Positions 52,495-60,939 of a stretch of DNA of 64,000 bases are shown in pieces. Origin of the DNA: Pantoea cypripedii (GTDB lineage: Bacteria > Pseudomonadota > Gammaproteobacteria > Enterobacterales > Enterobacteriaceae); NCBI RefSeq assembly GCF_011395035.1, contig NZ_CP024769.1, forward strand, positions 104,869 through 168,868, written 5' to 3'. The stretch's first letter is position 1. Every line of letters starts with the position of its first letter. The notes under the pieces were generated by a model. The model saw nothing but the letters and a program-made list of their open reading frames with translations, did not search any database and was not told where the DNA came from. The position numbers were made by a program, and so were the translations under genes.

Positions 52495-53418
52495 ATGAAG
52501 ACTTTGAAAACGATAGTTCTGACATTAGGTGTGTTGGTGTGCGGCAGCGTGCAGGCTAAAACCTGGCAGGTTGGTGTTGCGCTGGCCAATTTCGATCTCA
52601 ATTTCGTCTCAATTCTGCGTACCCAGATGGTGCATGAGCTGGATAGCTCCGGTATGAAAGGACAGTTTTCCGATGCCAAAGGCGATGTGGCTCTCCAGGT
52701 TCAGCAGGTGGATGATTTTATTAACCAGGGCGTTGACGCCATTATCCTCAACCCGGTGGATACCCAGGGGGTAAGGCCGATGATGGAGGCGGCAAGACGC
52801 GCCAATATCCCGCTCGTCTTTGTGAATCGTAAACCGGAGGTGAAGCTGACAGGGCAGATGGCGTATGTCGGTTCTGATTCAGCCCTGAGCGGAAAAATGG
52901 AGATGGAAGCGCTGGCGCAACGCATGAACTACAAAGGCAATGTCGCCATCATTATGGGGGCGTTATCAAACGAAGAAGCGCGCGAACGCACCCGTGCGGT
53001 GGAAGAGGTGATTGCTGCGCATAAGGATATGAAAGTAGTGGAAAAGCAGACCGCGAAATGGCAGCGCAACGAGGCGGTGGATGTGGTGTCCAGCTGGTTA
53101 CTCAACGGTACGCCAATCGATGCCATTGCCGCCAACAACGATGAAATGGCGATCGGTGCCATCATGGCGCTGAAACAGGCGAAGAAGGAACACGTGCTGG
53201 TGGCCGGTATTGATGGCACGCCGGACGGTCTGCAATTTATTAAAAACGGTGACATGGCGGTGACCATCTTCCAGGACGCAAAAGGACAGGCGACCGGGGC
53301 GGTGCAGGTCACCAAAGCGATGCTGGATAAACAGAAAACCGCACCCTACAACTGGATTCCGTATGCCACGGTCACCCAGACGAATTACCCGCAATTTGAA
53401 CAGAAAAACCAGAAATAA
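52495..53418 (+). CDS. Sugar ABC transporter periplasmic binding protein (RbsB type)
   Basis: 307 residues from ATG 52495, seven bases after AGGA; the ATG at 52489 overlaps that site and the frame extends to 52429 through the operator. Signal peptide MKTLKTIVLTLGVLVCGSV with cleavage near VQAKTW. The mature protein shows family 1 binding motifs (VGVALANFDLNFVS, NQGVDAIILNPVD, VAGIDGTPDGL). It would bind a pentose, hexose or cyclitol. No permease or ATPase gene is present; an oxidoreductase follows instead. Confidence 0.85.
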   Translation: MKTLKTIVLTLGVLVCGSVQAKTWQVGVALANFDLNFVSILRTQMVHELDSSGMKGQFSDAKGDVALQVQQVDDFINQGVDAIILNPVDTQGVRPMMEAARRANIPLVFVNRKPEVKLTGQMAYVGSDSALSGKMEMEALAQRMNYKGNVAIIMGALSNEEARERTRAVEEVIAAHKDMKVVEKQTAKWQRNEAVDVVSSWLLNGTPIDAIAANNDEMAIGAIMALKQAKKEHVLVAGIDGTPDGLQFIKNGDMAVTIFQDAKGQATGAVQVTKAMLDKQKTAPYNWIPYATVTQTNYPQFEQKNQK

Positions 53419-53438
53419 ACCCTTACCTTTGACCTCAA

Positions 53439-53454
53439 TTGCACCCGAGTGCAA
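53439..53454. promoter_or_regulatory. LacI-type operator before the oxidoreductase gene
   Basis: TTGCACCCGAGTGCAA, one mismatch from a perfect palindrome, is 18 bp before the start codon of the Gfo/Idh/MocA gene. It suggests the oxidoreductase has separate control by the same repressor. Confidence 0.65.
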
Positions 53455-53472
53455 AATAATTAAGGAGTGGCT

Positions 53473-54651
53473 ATGCAAAACGGTGAAAAGAAGATCCCCC
53501 GTCCTTTACGCTGGGCAATGATCGGTGGCGGGCGTTTAAGCCAGGTCGGCTATAAACATCGCTCCGGCGCGCTGCGTGACAATACCGCCTATCAGCTGGT
53601 GGCCAGCGCATTCGATATTGATGCCGAACGAGGCCGTGATTTTGGCGTCAACCTCGGATTGGCCGCCGAACGTTGTTACGACAACTATCAGCAGCTGCTG
53701 GCGGAAGAGGCGCAGCGCGAAGATGGCGTTGAAGTAGTAACCATCGCCACCCCCAACGGCACCCACTATGAGATCACCAAAGCGGCACTTAACGCAGGTC
53801 TTCACGTGATCTGCGAAAAACCACTATTTTTCACCACTGAGGAAGCACAGGAAATTAAGGCCCTGGCGGCAGTTAAGGGGCTGATCGTCGGCGTCACTTA
53901 TGGTTTCTCCGGCCATCCTTTGCTGATGCAGATGCGGGCGATGATCGCCAAAGGCGATATTGGCGAAGTACGCATGGTCGAGCTGCAATACACCCACGGC
54001 TTTAGCGCTAACGATAGCGCCGACAAATTCAGTGATGCGCAGAAATGGCGTGTTGACCCGAAAATCGCCGGGCCATCATTCGTGCTGGGTGATATCTCCA
54101 CCCATACCTTCTATATCTCGCAACTGGTGCTGCCACAGCTGCATATCACATCGTTGTTATGCGATCGCCAGAGCTTTATCCCCTCCCGCGCGCCGCTGGA
54201 GGACAATGCACTGGTGCTGATGCATTACGACAACGGTGCCGTTGGCCGCATGTGGGCGTCATCGATCAATGCCGGTTCGATGGATAGCCAGAGCATTCGC
54301 GTGATTGGCTCACGCGCCAGCCTGGAGTGGAGTGATTACAACCCCGGCGAGCTGAAATATGAAGTGCAGGGACAGCCAAATCAGGTACTGCATCACGGCA
54401 TGCCCTATCTCGATGACAGCGCGCTGGCGGATGAACGCCTTGGCGCACTGCATACCGAAGGGCTGGCGGAGTCGTGGGCCAATATTTACCTCAAATTCGC
54501 CATCGCCATCAACGCCACGCAGCGTGGTGACCAGCAAACCCTCGCCAGCCTGATCTATCCCGACATTAACGCCGGGCTGGAAGGGGTGCGCTGGATCGAA
54601 AACTGTGTCCGTTCGGCGGATAACGGTGCCTGCTGGGTTAACTATCAATAA
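53473..54651 (+). CDS. Gfo/Idh/MocA-family oxidoreductase
   Basis: 392 residues from ATG 53473 (AAGGAG five to eleven bases upstream; a GTG at 53467 is an alternative). The Rossmann motif MIGGGRLSQVG and the family catalytic ICEKPL (Lys in the EKP motif) are present, with the C-terminal substrate-binding sheet. Members are NAD(P)-dependent inositol or sugar dehydrogenases or isomerising enzymes. It shares the TTGCACCCG operator with the binding protein, so it should act on the bound solute. Confidence 0.85.
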   Translation: MQNGEKKIPRPLRWAMIGGGRLSQVGYKHRSGALRDNTAYQLVASAFDIDAERGRDFGVNLGLAAERCYDNYQQLLAEEAQREDGVEVVTIATPNGTHYEITKAALNAGLHVICEKPLFFTTEEAQEIKALAAVKGLIVGVTYGFSGHPLLMQMRAMIAKGDIGEVRMVELQYTHGFSANDSADKFSDAQKWRVDPKIAGPSFVLGDISTHTFYISQLVLPQLHITSLLCDRQSFIPSRAPLEDNALVLMHYDNGAVGRMWASSINAGSMDSQSIRVIGSRASLEWSDYNPGELKYEVQGQPNQVLHHGMPYLDDSALADERLGALHTEGLAESWANIYLKFAIAINATQRGDQQTLASLIYPDINAGLEGVRWIENCVRSADNGACWVNYQ

Positions 54652-54781
54652 GGAACCATCATGAGACTTTCTTTCAGTCAGTAAACCTTTTAACACGGTG
54701 GGCGATAGCTCGCCGTGTTCTGTACATCCCGCCGTGTCTGCCCGATAATTCGACTTAATGCGTACCATTGAGAGACAGCCT

Positions 54782-55120
54782 ATGACCAGACATCCACAGC
54801 GCGCAGAGATTCGCCTGGAAAGCGTGCTGGCGGCGCTGGGCAACCCGATGCGGATGACGGTGGTGAGCATCCTTGCCGATGGTGGTGAACATACCTGCGG
54901 TTCGTTGCTCCAGGGCGTATCAAAATCCACGCTGACCCATCACTGGCGCGTCTTGCGCGACAGTGGCGTGATCTGGCAGCGGCCTTCCGGGCGTGAAAAC
55001 CTGTTGTCACTGCGCCGGGAAGATTTGAATGCACGTTTTCCCGGACTGGTGGATGCTTTGCTGACGGCAACCGAACAGGATGCGCTCACCCGCGCCACCC
55101 TCAATGATTTCCAGCCGTGA
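54782..55120 (+). CDS. ArsR-type winged-helix regulator
   Basis: 112 residues from ATG 54782 (frame open to 54758). A single winged helix-turn-helix is clear: VLAALGNPMRMTVVSILADG, then SKSTLTHHWRVLRDSGVIWQ and REN wing. No metal-binding Cys pair typical of ArsR metalloregulators is visible. It precedes the SfnG-like monooxygenase by 212 bp on the same strand and may regulate it. Confidence 0.8.
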   Translation: MTRHPQRAEIRLESVLAALGNPMRMTVVSILADGGEHTCGSLLQGVSKSTLTHHWRVLRDSGVIWQRPSGRENLLSLRREDLNARFPGLVDALLTATEQDALTRATLNDFQP

Positions 55121-55332
55121 AATGCGTTGCATTTGCCACAGCATGGCAACAACGCCTGTTGCGACTGCAACTGTGTTAACCGATGGCTTACCACTCATTC
55201 CTTTATAATCAATAAATTACTTGCTGGGTAAAACTGGCATAGCCACTGCATAACGACATATAGCCAAAAGATTTAAGTGCTATTAAATCTTTTGATTTTC
55301 GATATAAGTCGCGCATCGCATGAGGACTCGCT

Positions 55333-56439
55333 ATGTCAGTACCACAACCTGTTAGCCAACCCCTGCAATTTGCCTATTGGGTGCCTAACGTTTCCGGCGG
55401 TCTGGTGATCAGCCAGATTGAGCAGCGCACGCACTGGGACGCGGAATACAATCGCCAGCTGGCGAAAATCGCCGAAAGTGCTGGGTTTGATTACGCGTTG
55501 ACCCAGATTCGTTTCACTGCCGGATACGGCGCAGAAAATCAGCACGAATCCGTGACCTTCTCTCAGGATTTGCTCAGCCAAACCTCACGTCTGAAGGTGA
55601 TTGCCGCCTTATTGCCGGGACCGTGGAATCCGGTGCTGGCGGCCAAACAAATTGCCACCATCAGCCATTTGTACGGACCACGCATTGCGGTGAACATTGT
55701 CAGCGGCTGGTTTCGGGGGGAATTTAAAGCGATTGGTGAACCCTGGCTCGATCATGAAGAACGTTATCTGCGCTCGGAAGAGTTTATCCGCTGCCTGCGC
55801 GGCATCTGGGGCGAGGAACGCTTCACTTTCGCCGGGGACTTCTATCGCTTCCGCGATTATTCGTTAAAACCCAAACCACTGTCGCCACAGCCGGAGATTT
55901 TCCAGGGCGGTAGCTCCCGTGCCGCGCGTGATATGGCTGCGCGGGTTTCGGACTGGTATTTCACCAACGGCAATACGCCGGAAGGGGTACGCCAGCAGGT
56001 GGAGGATATTCAGGCCAAAGCCCTTGCCAGCCAGCACCGGGTGAAAATTGGACTCAACGGTTTTGTGATTGCGCGCGCGAGCGAGCAGGAAGCGCAGACG
56101 GTATTGCAGGAAATTATCGCCAAAGCCAACCCGGATGCGGTGAAAGGTTTCCAGCATGAAGTGAAAAATGCGGGCAGCGCCTCGCCGGAAGGGGAAGGCA
56201 ATTGGGCGAAATCATCGTTTGAAGACCTCGTACAGTACAACGACGGCTTTAAAACCAACCTGATCGGCACGCCGCAACAAATTGCGCAGCGCATTATCGC
56301 GTTGAAGCGAGCCGGTGTGGATTTGCTGTTGCTGGCATTCCTGCACTTCCACGAAGAGGTGGAGTATTTTGGCCGTGAAGTGATTCCGCTGGTCCGTGAG
56401 CTGGAACGGCAGGAAGCAGAAACAGCGGTGCTGGCCTGA
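55333..56439 (+). CDS. sfnG: FMN-dependent monooxygenase, SfnG-like (dimethyl sulfone)
   Basis: 368 residues of the bacterial luciferase-like (LLM) class. SfnG hallmarks seen are FAYWVPNVSGGLVIS at the N-terminus, YALTQIRFTAGYG, IAVNIVSGWFRGEFKAIGE and PEIFQGGSS. The enzyme oxidises dimethyl sulfone to methanesulfinate with FMNH2 supplied by a separate reductase, for sulfur scavenging. No reductase or sulfonate ABC genes lie next to it. Substrate assignment is by family resemblance. Confidence 0.82.
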   Translation: MSVPQPVSQPLQFAYWVPNVSGGLVISQIEQRTHWDAEYNRQLAKIAESAGFDYALTQIRFTAGYGAENQHESVTFSQDLLSQTSRLKVIAALLPGPWNPVLAAKQIATISHLYGPRIAVNIVSGWFRGEFKAIGEPWLDHEERYLRSEEFIRCLRGIWGEERFTFAGDFYRFRDYSLKPKPLSPQPEIFQGGSSRAARDMAARVSDWYFTNGNTPEGVRQQVEDIQAKALASQHRVKIGLNGFVIARASEQEAQTVLQEIIAKANPDAVKGFQHEVKNAGSASPEGEGNWAKSSFEDLVQYNDGFKTNLIGTPQQIAQRIIALKRAGVDLLLLAFLHFHEEVEYFGREVIPLVRELERQEAETAVLA

Positions 56440-57630
56440 TCAGAGATGGCGCGCCCGCCCGGCGAGGGGGGCCATCACCATTTGTATCGCAGCAATCACC
56501 ACCAGCAATGTCAGCGGTAGCAGCCAGTTGCCGCTGGCATCGTGCAACATACCAAAACAAAGTGGCCCCAGCGCCGCCAGGCCATATCCCACACATTGCG
56601 CCATGCCGGATAGCTTCGATGCCTGGCGATGATCCTGGGTACGGAGATTAAATAACGCGAGGCAAATCACCATTGATGCCCCCGCACCCAGACCCGCCAG
56701 TACCAGCCACAACAGCGCCAGTGCCGGTGCCAGTAATAACCCCGTTACCGCAACAAAAATCGCCAGCGAAGCGGCAAAGCCAATGGCACGTTGATCGCGG
56801 AACTTTTTTAGCGCGCTCATACAGGCCAGGTTAGCGACAATCGCCACAATTTGATAGATGAACAACATCCAACCGGCTTCCAGCTGACTGATACCGTTGT
56901 CCTGGGCAAACGGGGTGAACCAGCCAATCAGGGTGTAAAACGTCAGTGACTGGCAGGCCATAAATAACGACACCTGCCAGCCAATGGCGGATCGCCAGGG
57001 CGACCGCGTCGGTTGCTGGGTTGCCGTGGCATGGGGATGTGGTGCGGTTTTTTTCAGTTTTGGCAGCCAGGCCAGTAGCGCGACGACGGCGGGGACTAAC
57101 CAGACACCCAGGGCCAGATGCCAGCCCGAGTCGGTGAGTTGTGCCAGCGGCACCGCCACACCTGAAGCGATGCTGGCGGTGATCGCCATCGTGGTGGCGT
57201 ACAGGCCGATATAACGTGCGGTATGCGCGGTGAAATCGCGTTTGATTAATGGTGGCAGCAACACGTTGGCGGCGGCGATACCTGCGCTGAGCAATAGCGT
57301 GCCGCCCCATAACGCGTTTTCACTGCCGCTGATGCGCAGCAGCGATCCCAGGGTGATGAATAGCAACGCGCCCCACAAGCTGCGCTCTAACCCGAAACGG
57401 TTGCCCAGCCATGCCGCAGGTGGCGCGAGAGTGGCAAACATCAGTAACGGCAGGAAATTCAACACCCCTGCGGCGCTGGCGCTCAGGCCAAAGGTCAGAC
57501 GAATATTTTCCAGCACCGGCCCGGTAGCGGTGATCGGCGTGCGCAGATTGGCTGCAGTCAATAGCAGCAGGAACAGGAAAAAACCGGAACGGCGCAGGGC
57601 AGGAGTTGCAGAGAAAACAGTCTGGGTCAT
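56440..57630 (-). CDS. MFS transporter, CynX/NimT type
   Basis: 396 residues from ATG 57630; a longer reading to a TTG at 57660 lacks support. About twelve helices, with LTAANLRTPITATGPVLENI near the start, the motif A-like GNRFGLERSLWGALLF and the GLGAGASMVICLALFNLRTQ segment characteristic of the CynX/YeaN group, which carries cyanate, nitroimidazoles or similar small anions. It abuts the convergent monooxygenase gene. Substrate unknown. Confidence 0.85.
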   Translation of the reverse strand: MTQTVFSATPALRRSGFFLFLLLLTAANLRTPITATGPVLENIRLTFGLSASAAGVLNFLPLLMFATLAPPAAWLGNRFGLERSLWGALLFITLGSLLRISGSENALWGGTLLLSAGIAAANVLLPPLIKRDFTAHTARYIGLYATTMAITASIASGVAVPLAQLTDSGWHLALGVWLVPAVVALLAWLPKLKKTAPHPHATATQQPTRSPWRSAIGWQVSLFMACQSLTFYTLIGWFTPFAQDNGISQLEAGWMLFIYQIVAIVANLACMSALKKFRDQRAIGFAASLAIFVAVTGLLLAPALALLWLVLAGLGAGASMVICLALFNLRTQDHRQASKLSGMAQCVGYGLAALGPLCFGMLHDASGNWLLPLTLLVVIAAIQMVMAPLAGRARHL

Positions 57631-57843
57631 TTTTTCGCACCATAGAAAAAGGCAGAACAATTCTGCTCATGGTGCGTTGGTTGACGTTAACGCTTACGCA
57701 ACGGCAGGTTGCCGTTGGGAGTCGGTGATACTAACGAGGCCGGGAGGGGATGTAAAGGGGGCAATGTTCATGATTCATGAACATTGCGAAGGCGTGAACA
57801 TTTTCAGCGTCAATGGCGGGCCTGCACCCGCCAGCAGCCGTGA

Positions 57844-58071
57844 TTATTTTGCCAGTAACGGCGGGATGGAGGGCACTTCCGGCGCATTGTCGATATCACT
57901 CTGCGTCATACGGAAAGCTTCCGGGTAATGCTCGCGCTGGGTACGCCGGGCGGGTTCGGTATCACGCCAGGTGTACAGGCAGTGCTGGCACTGGAAAACC
58001 GTCCAGACCCCTTTCACCGGTGATGTTGCCATCGTTTCAATATATTCGTCAGCACAACGTGGACAGATCAT
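57844..58071 (-). CDS. Non-oxidative hydroxyarylic acid decarboxylase, subunit D
   Basis: 75 residues with a zinc-ribbon pattern: Cys3-x2-Cys6 at the start (ICPRC) and Cys28-x2-Cys31 (QCQHC). This is the VdcD/YclD-type small subunit that accompanies the UbiD-like catalytic subunit. Last gene of the operon, 10 bp after subunit C. Confidence 0.85.
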   Translation of the reverse strand: MICPRCADEYIETMATSPVKGVWTVFQCQHCLYTWRDTEPARRTQREHYPEAFRMTQSDIDNAPEVPSIPPLLAK

Positions 58072-58081
58072 CTGTTTCTCC

Positions 58082-59509
58082 TTATTTGCGATTTGCCAGC
58101 AAGGCGGTAAGTTTTTCGACCCATACGGCGGTTTCCGGCAGGTCTTTCACCGGCTGGCTGTAGTGACCACGGGTATCCGGTGCAACCGGGGTGGTGGCGT
58201 CAATAATCAGTTTGTCAGTGATACCCGCAGGGCTGGAGCCGGGGTCGAGTTCCAGTACCGACATATTTGGCAACTGAACCAAATCACCCGCCGGGTTCAC
58301 TTTTGATGACAACGCCCACATCACCTGGGGCAGGTTGAACGGGTCCACATCTTCATCAACCATAATCACCATTTTGACGTAGCCCAGCCCATGAGGGGTG
58401 GTCATGGCGCGTAGCCCTACCGCGCGAGCAAAGCCGCCGTAACGTTTTTTGGTGGAGATGATGGCGAGCAGGCCGTGGGTGTACATGGCGTTCACCGCCT
58501 GCACTTCCGGGAAATCGGCTTTCAGTTGTTGATAAAGCGGTACGCAGGTCGCCGGTCCCATCAGATAATCAATTTCTGTCCACGGCATACCCAGATACAG
58601 CGATTCGAAGATCGGTTTGGTGCGATAAGAAACCTTGTCGATGCGCACCACCGTCATGTTACGCCCACCGGAATAGTGGCCGGTAAATTCGCCAAACGGC
58701 CCTTCAATTTCACGCTTCCTCCCTTCAATCACCCCTTCAAGAATCACTTCGGAACCCCAGGGGACGTCAAAGCCGGTCAGCGGCGCGGTGGCGATGGGAT
58801 AGGGGCTTTCGCGCAGCGCGCCAGCCATCTCATATTCGGATTGGTCATAGCGCAGTGGCGTGGCACCCATCAGGGTAATAATCGGGTCGTTACCCAGGGT
58901 GATGGCAATCGGCAAATCTTCGCCACGTTCTTCGGCTTTATGCAGATGCAGGGCAATGTCGTGCATTGGCACCGGCTGTAAACCCAGTTTACGTTTGCCT
59001 TTGACCTCCATACGGTAAATGCCGACGTTTTGTTTGCCAAAATGGTCAGGATCAAGCGGGTCGCGTGAAACCACACAGGCTTTATCCAGATAGAAGCCGC
59101 CATCGCCGTCGTTCAGCCGGAACAGCGGCAGAATATCGAACAGGTTGATGTCGTCGCCATCTACGGTATTTTCCGACCAGGGGGCATTCTCGCGACGTTC
59201 CGGGGCGACCGGGAAGTTATCCCAGCGGCGAATAAACTCATCAATTTGTTGTTTGACTGGCGTATTGGCAGGCAGACCGAGAGAAATTGCATGGTTTTGC
59301 CAGGAACCAATGGTGTTCATGACCACATGCGCATGGTTAAAACCTTTTATCCTGGTGAAAGAGATTGCCGGTGCACCGTCACCAATCCGCCCGGTGGCAT
59401 TGGCCGCTGCAGCGATATCAGGCTCTGCCTGTACTTCTTCTTCGATATTCAGTAGCTGCCCCTGTTCATCAAGGGCTTGCAGAAAACTACGCAGGTCATC
59501 AAAGGCCAT
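58082..59509 (-). CDS. Non-oxidative hydroxyarylic acid decarboxylase, catalytic subunit C (UbiD family)
   Basis: 475 residues. The UbiD fold is recognised by the N-terminal DLRSFLQALDEQGQLLNIEE, AITLGNDPIITLMGATPL and EGPFGEFTGHYSGG, with the conserved Glu/Arg prenyl-FMN site region. The enzyme decarboxylates hydroxybenzoic acids (4-hydroxybenzoate, vanillate or similar) to phenols using prenylated FMN. Two bases after subunit B. Order B-C-D is as in known yclBCD/vdcBCD operons. Confidence 0.88.
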   Translation of the reverse strand: MAFDDLRSFLQALDEQGQLLNIEEEVQAEPDIAAAANATGRIGDGAPAISFTRIKGFNHAHVVMNTIGSWQNHAISLGLPANTPVKQQIDEFIRRWDNFPVAPERRENAPWSENTVDGDDINLFDILPLFRLNDGDGGFYLDKACVVSRDPLDPDHFGKQNVGIYRMEVKGKRKLGLQPVPMHDIALHLHKAEERGEDLPIAITLGNDPIITLMGATPLRYDQSEYEMAGALRESPYPIATAPLTGFDVPWGSEVILEGVIEGRKREIEGPFGEFTGHYSGGRNMTVVRIDKVSYRTKPIFESLYLGMPWTEIDYLMGPATCVPLYQQLKADFPEVQAVNAMYTHGLLAIISTKKRYGGFARAVGLRAMTTPHGLGYVKMVIMVDEDVDPFNLPQVMWALSSKVNPAGDLVQLPNMSVLELDPGSSPAGITDKLIIDATTPVAPDTRGHYSQPVKDLPETAVWVEKLTALLANRK

Positions 59510-59511
59510 TC

Positions 59512-60111
59512 TTAACTCTCCTGTTTCAGGACATCTTGTGAAGTCGGTGTGCGTAAACCCTGCCAGCGGCGGGCCCTGGGAAACTCAAGGCCAAACTGAT
59601 CGAGCACGCGGGTTACGATGTGGTTGGTCACGTCATCAATGGTTGCGGGATGGTTATAAAAAGCGGGCATCGGCGGCACCATCGCGACACCGAGGCGGGA
59701 AAGCGCCAGCATGTTTTCGAGGTGAATGGTGCTGAGCGGGGTCTCCCGGGGCACCAGCACCAGCTTGCGCCCTTCTTTGAGCACCACATCGGCAGCGCGT
59801 CCCACCAGACCCTCGGCATAGCCGGAGCGAATACCGGCCAGTGTTTTCATGCTGCAGGGGATAATGATCATCCCATCGGTGCGGAAAGAACCGGAGGAGA
59901 TGGAGGCTGCCTGATCCGCCGGGCTGTGCACCACATCCGCCATTCCGGCAACATCACGTGCGCTATAGGGGGTTTCCAGCTCAATGGTGGTTTTTGCCCA
60001 TTTGCTCATCACCAGATGGGTTTCCACCTCGTTGATGGGTTGCAGTGCCTGAAGCAGTGCCACACCCAGCGGTGCGCCGGTGGCACCGGTCATTCCGATA
60101 ATCAGTCTCAT
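59512..60111 (-). CDS. Flavin prenyltransferase, UbiX/VdcB type (subunit B)
   Basis: 199 residues. Flavin-binding IIGMTGATGAPLGVALLQAL at the N-terminus and IIIPCSMKTLAGIRSGYAEG, ENMLALSRLGVAM and MPAFYNHP are UbiX-family motifs. It makes prenyl-FMN for the UbiD-like subunit. First gene of the operon; the divergent MarR regulator and two palindromes lie upstream. Confidence 0.88.
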   Translation of the reverse strand: MRLIIGMTGATGAPLGVALLQALQPINEVETHLVMSKWAKTTIELETPYSARDVAGMADVVHSPADQAASISSGSFRTDGMIIIPCSMKTLAGIRSGYAEGLVGRAADVVLKEGRKLVLVPRETPLSTIHLENMLALSRLGVAMVPPMPAFYNHPATIDDVTNHIVTRVLDQFGLEFPRARRWQGLRTPTSQDVLKQES

Positions 60112-60130
60112 AACATCCTCTGAATATTTT

Positions 60131-60144
60131 GTTCGTGTACGAAC
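60131..60144. promoter_or_regulatory. MarR-type operator 1
   Basis: GTTCGTGTACGAAC is a 14-bp palindrome with one mismatch pair, 20 bp before the ubiX-like start codon. It matches the second copy at 60197-60216. Confidence 0.65.
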
Positions 60145-60196
60145 GTTATATTTAAACTAACGCCACCAGAGACAGTGTGCAAGAGTCCAGAGCAAA

Positions 60197-60216
60197 AAAA
60201 TTCGTATACGAATTTT
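60197..60216. promoter_or_regulatory. MarR-type operator 2
   Basis: AAAATTCGTATACGAATTTT is a perfect 20-bp palindrome, 69 bp centre-to-centre from operator 1. It lies between the divergent decarboxylase operon and the MarR gene and probably controls both. Confidence 0.7.
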
Positions 60217-60315
60217 ATTATCAAAGCGGGAAGTGTTAAGCAGGTTGGCGCTATCCGTACTTGTTGCATTACAATCAAGCGCTTAAGCATCTTCATTTCA
60301 GCCCCGGACGACATC

Positions 60316-60735
60316 ATGCAAAAAGAATTGGGTAATGTGTTTTTTCATCTGATGCGGGAACTGCTGCAGGAACACACCTCCCTGTGGCAGAAATCGCTGC
60401 CTGAATTGACCAAACAGCAATATGCGGTGCTGTGTGCTGTCGAGGAACAACCGGGGATTGAGCAACTCGATCTCACCGAGGCGGCCTTAAGTACCAAGGC
60501 GACGCTGGCGGAATTGCTGGTGCGGATGGAAAAGAAAAACCTGATTGAACGGCAGCACGGCACCAGCGACAGACGCCGCCGGTTTATTTTCCTGACATCG
60601 GAAGGGAAAAAAGCATTAAGTGAAGCCAGGCCGATTGCCGAACAGGTTGATACTTTTTTTCTTTTCCGGCTCGGAGAACAGCAGCAAAGCGAAGTGGTGG
60701 TATTGCTGAAAACCATGCTTGGAAAGGGAAATTGA
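60316..60735 (+). CDS. MarR-family regulator of the decarboxylase operon
   Basis: 139 residues from ATG 60316; the frame extends back through operator 2, so the shorter start is favoured. The winged helix is visible: LTKQQYAVLCAVEEQPGIEQ, then STKATLAELLVRMEKKNLIE and RQHGTSDRRRRFIFLTSEGK. MarR proteins commonly release DNA on binding a phenolic acid, matching the divergent hydroxyarylic acid decarboxylase. Confidence 0.85.
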   Translation: MQKELGNVFFHLMRELLQEHTSLWQKSLPELTKQQYAVLCAVEEQPGIEQLDLTEAALSTKATLAELLVRMEKKNLIERQHGTSDRRRRFIFLTSEGKKALSEARPIAEQVDTFFLFRLGEQQQSEVVVLLKTMLGKGN

Positions 60736-60853
60736 AGTTAATTATAACATTCAGCAGCGTTATCAATATGAAACGATATTGTTTCTTCCGATAATTTCGC
60801 GACTACCTTCACTATTTCAGACTTTAATGCTTGCTGGGATAGTCATATTCAGG

Positions 60854-60913
60854 TGAAAGTTATTCCAGGAATCAAAAAGCCAGGCTAAATAAGGATGGCC
60901 TGAATAACTTTCA
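60854..60913. repeat. Long inverted repeat in the leader of the HELGH-protein gene
   Basis: TGAAAGTTATTCCAGG (60854-60869) and CCTGAATAACTTTCA (60899-60913) are complementary except for one extra base. They are separated by about 29 bases containing AGCCAGGCT. The hairpin ends 26 bp before the start codon of the 839-residue protein. No T-run follows, so a regulatory leader is likelier than a terminator of the MarR gene. Confidence 0.55.
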
Positions 60914-60939
60914 TCTCTAGTCAGCAGAGCATTTATATT

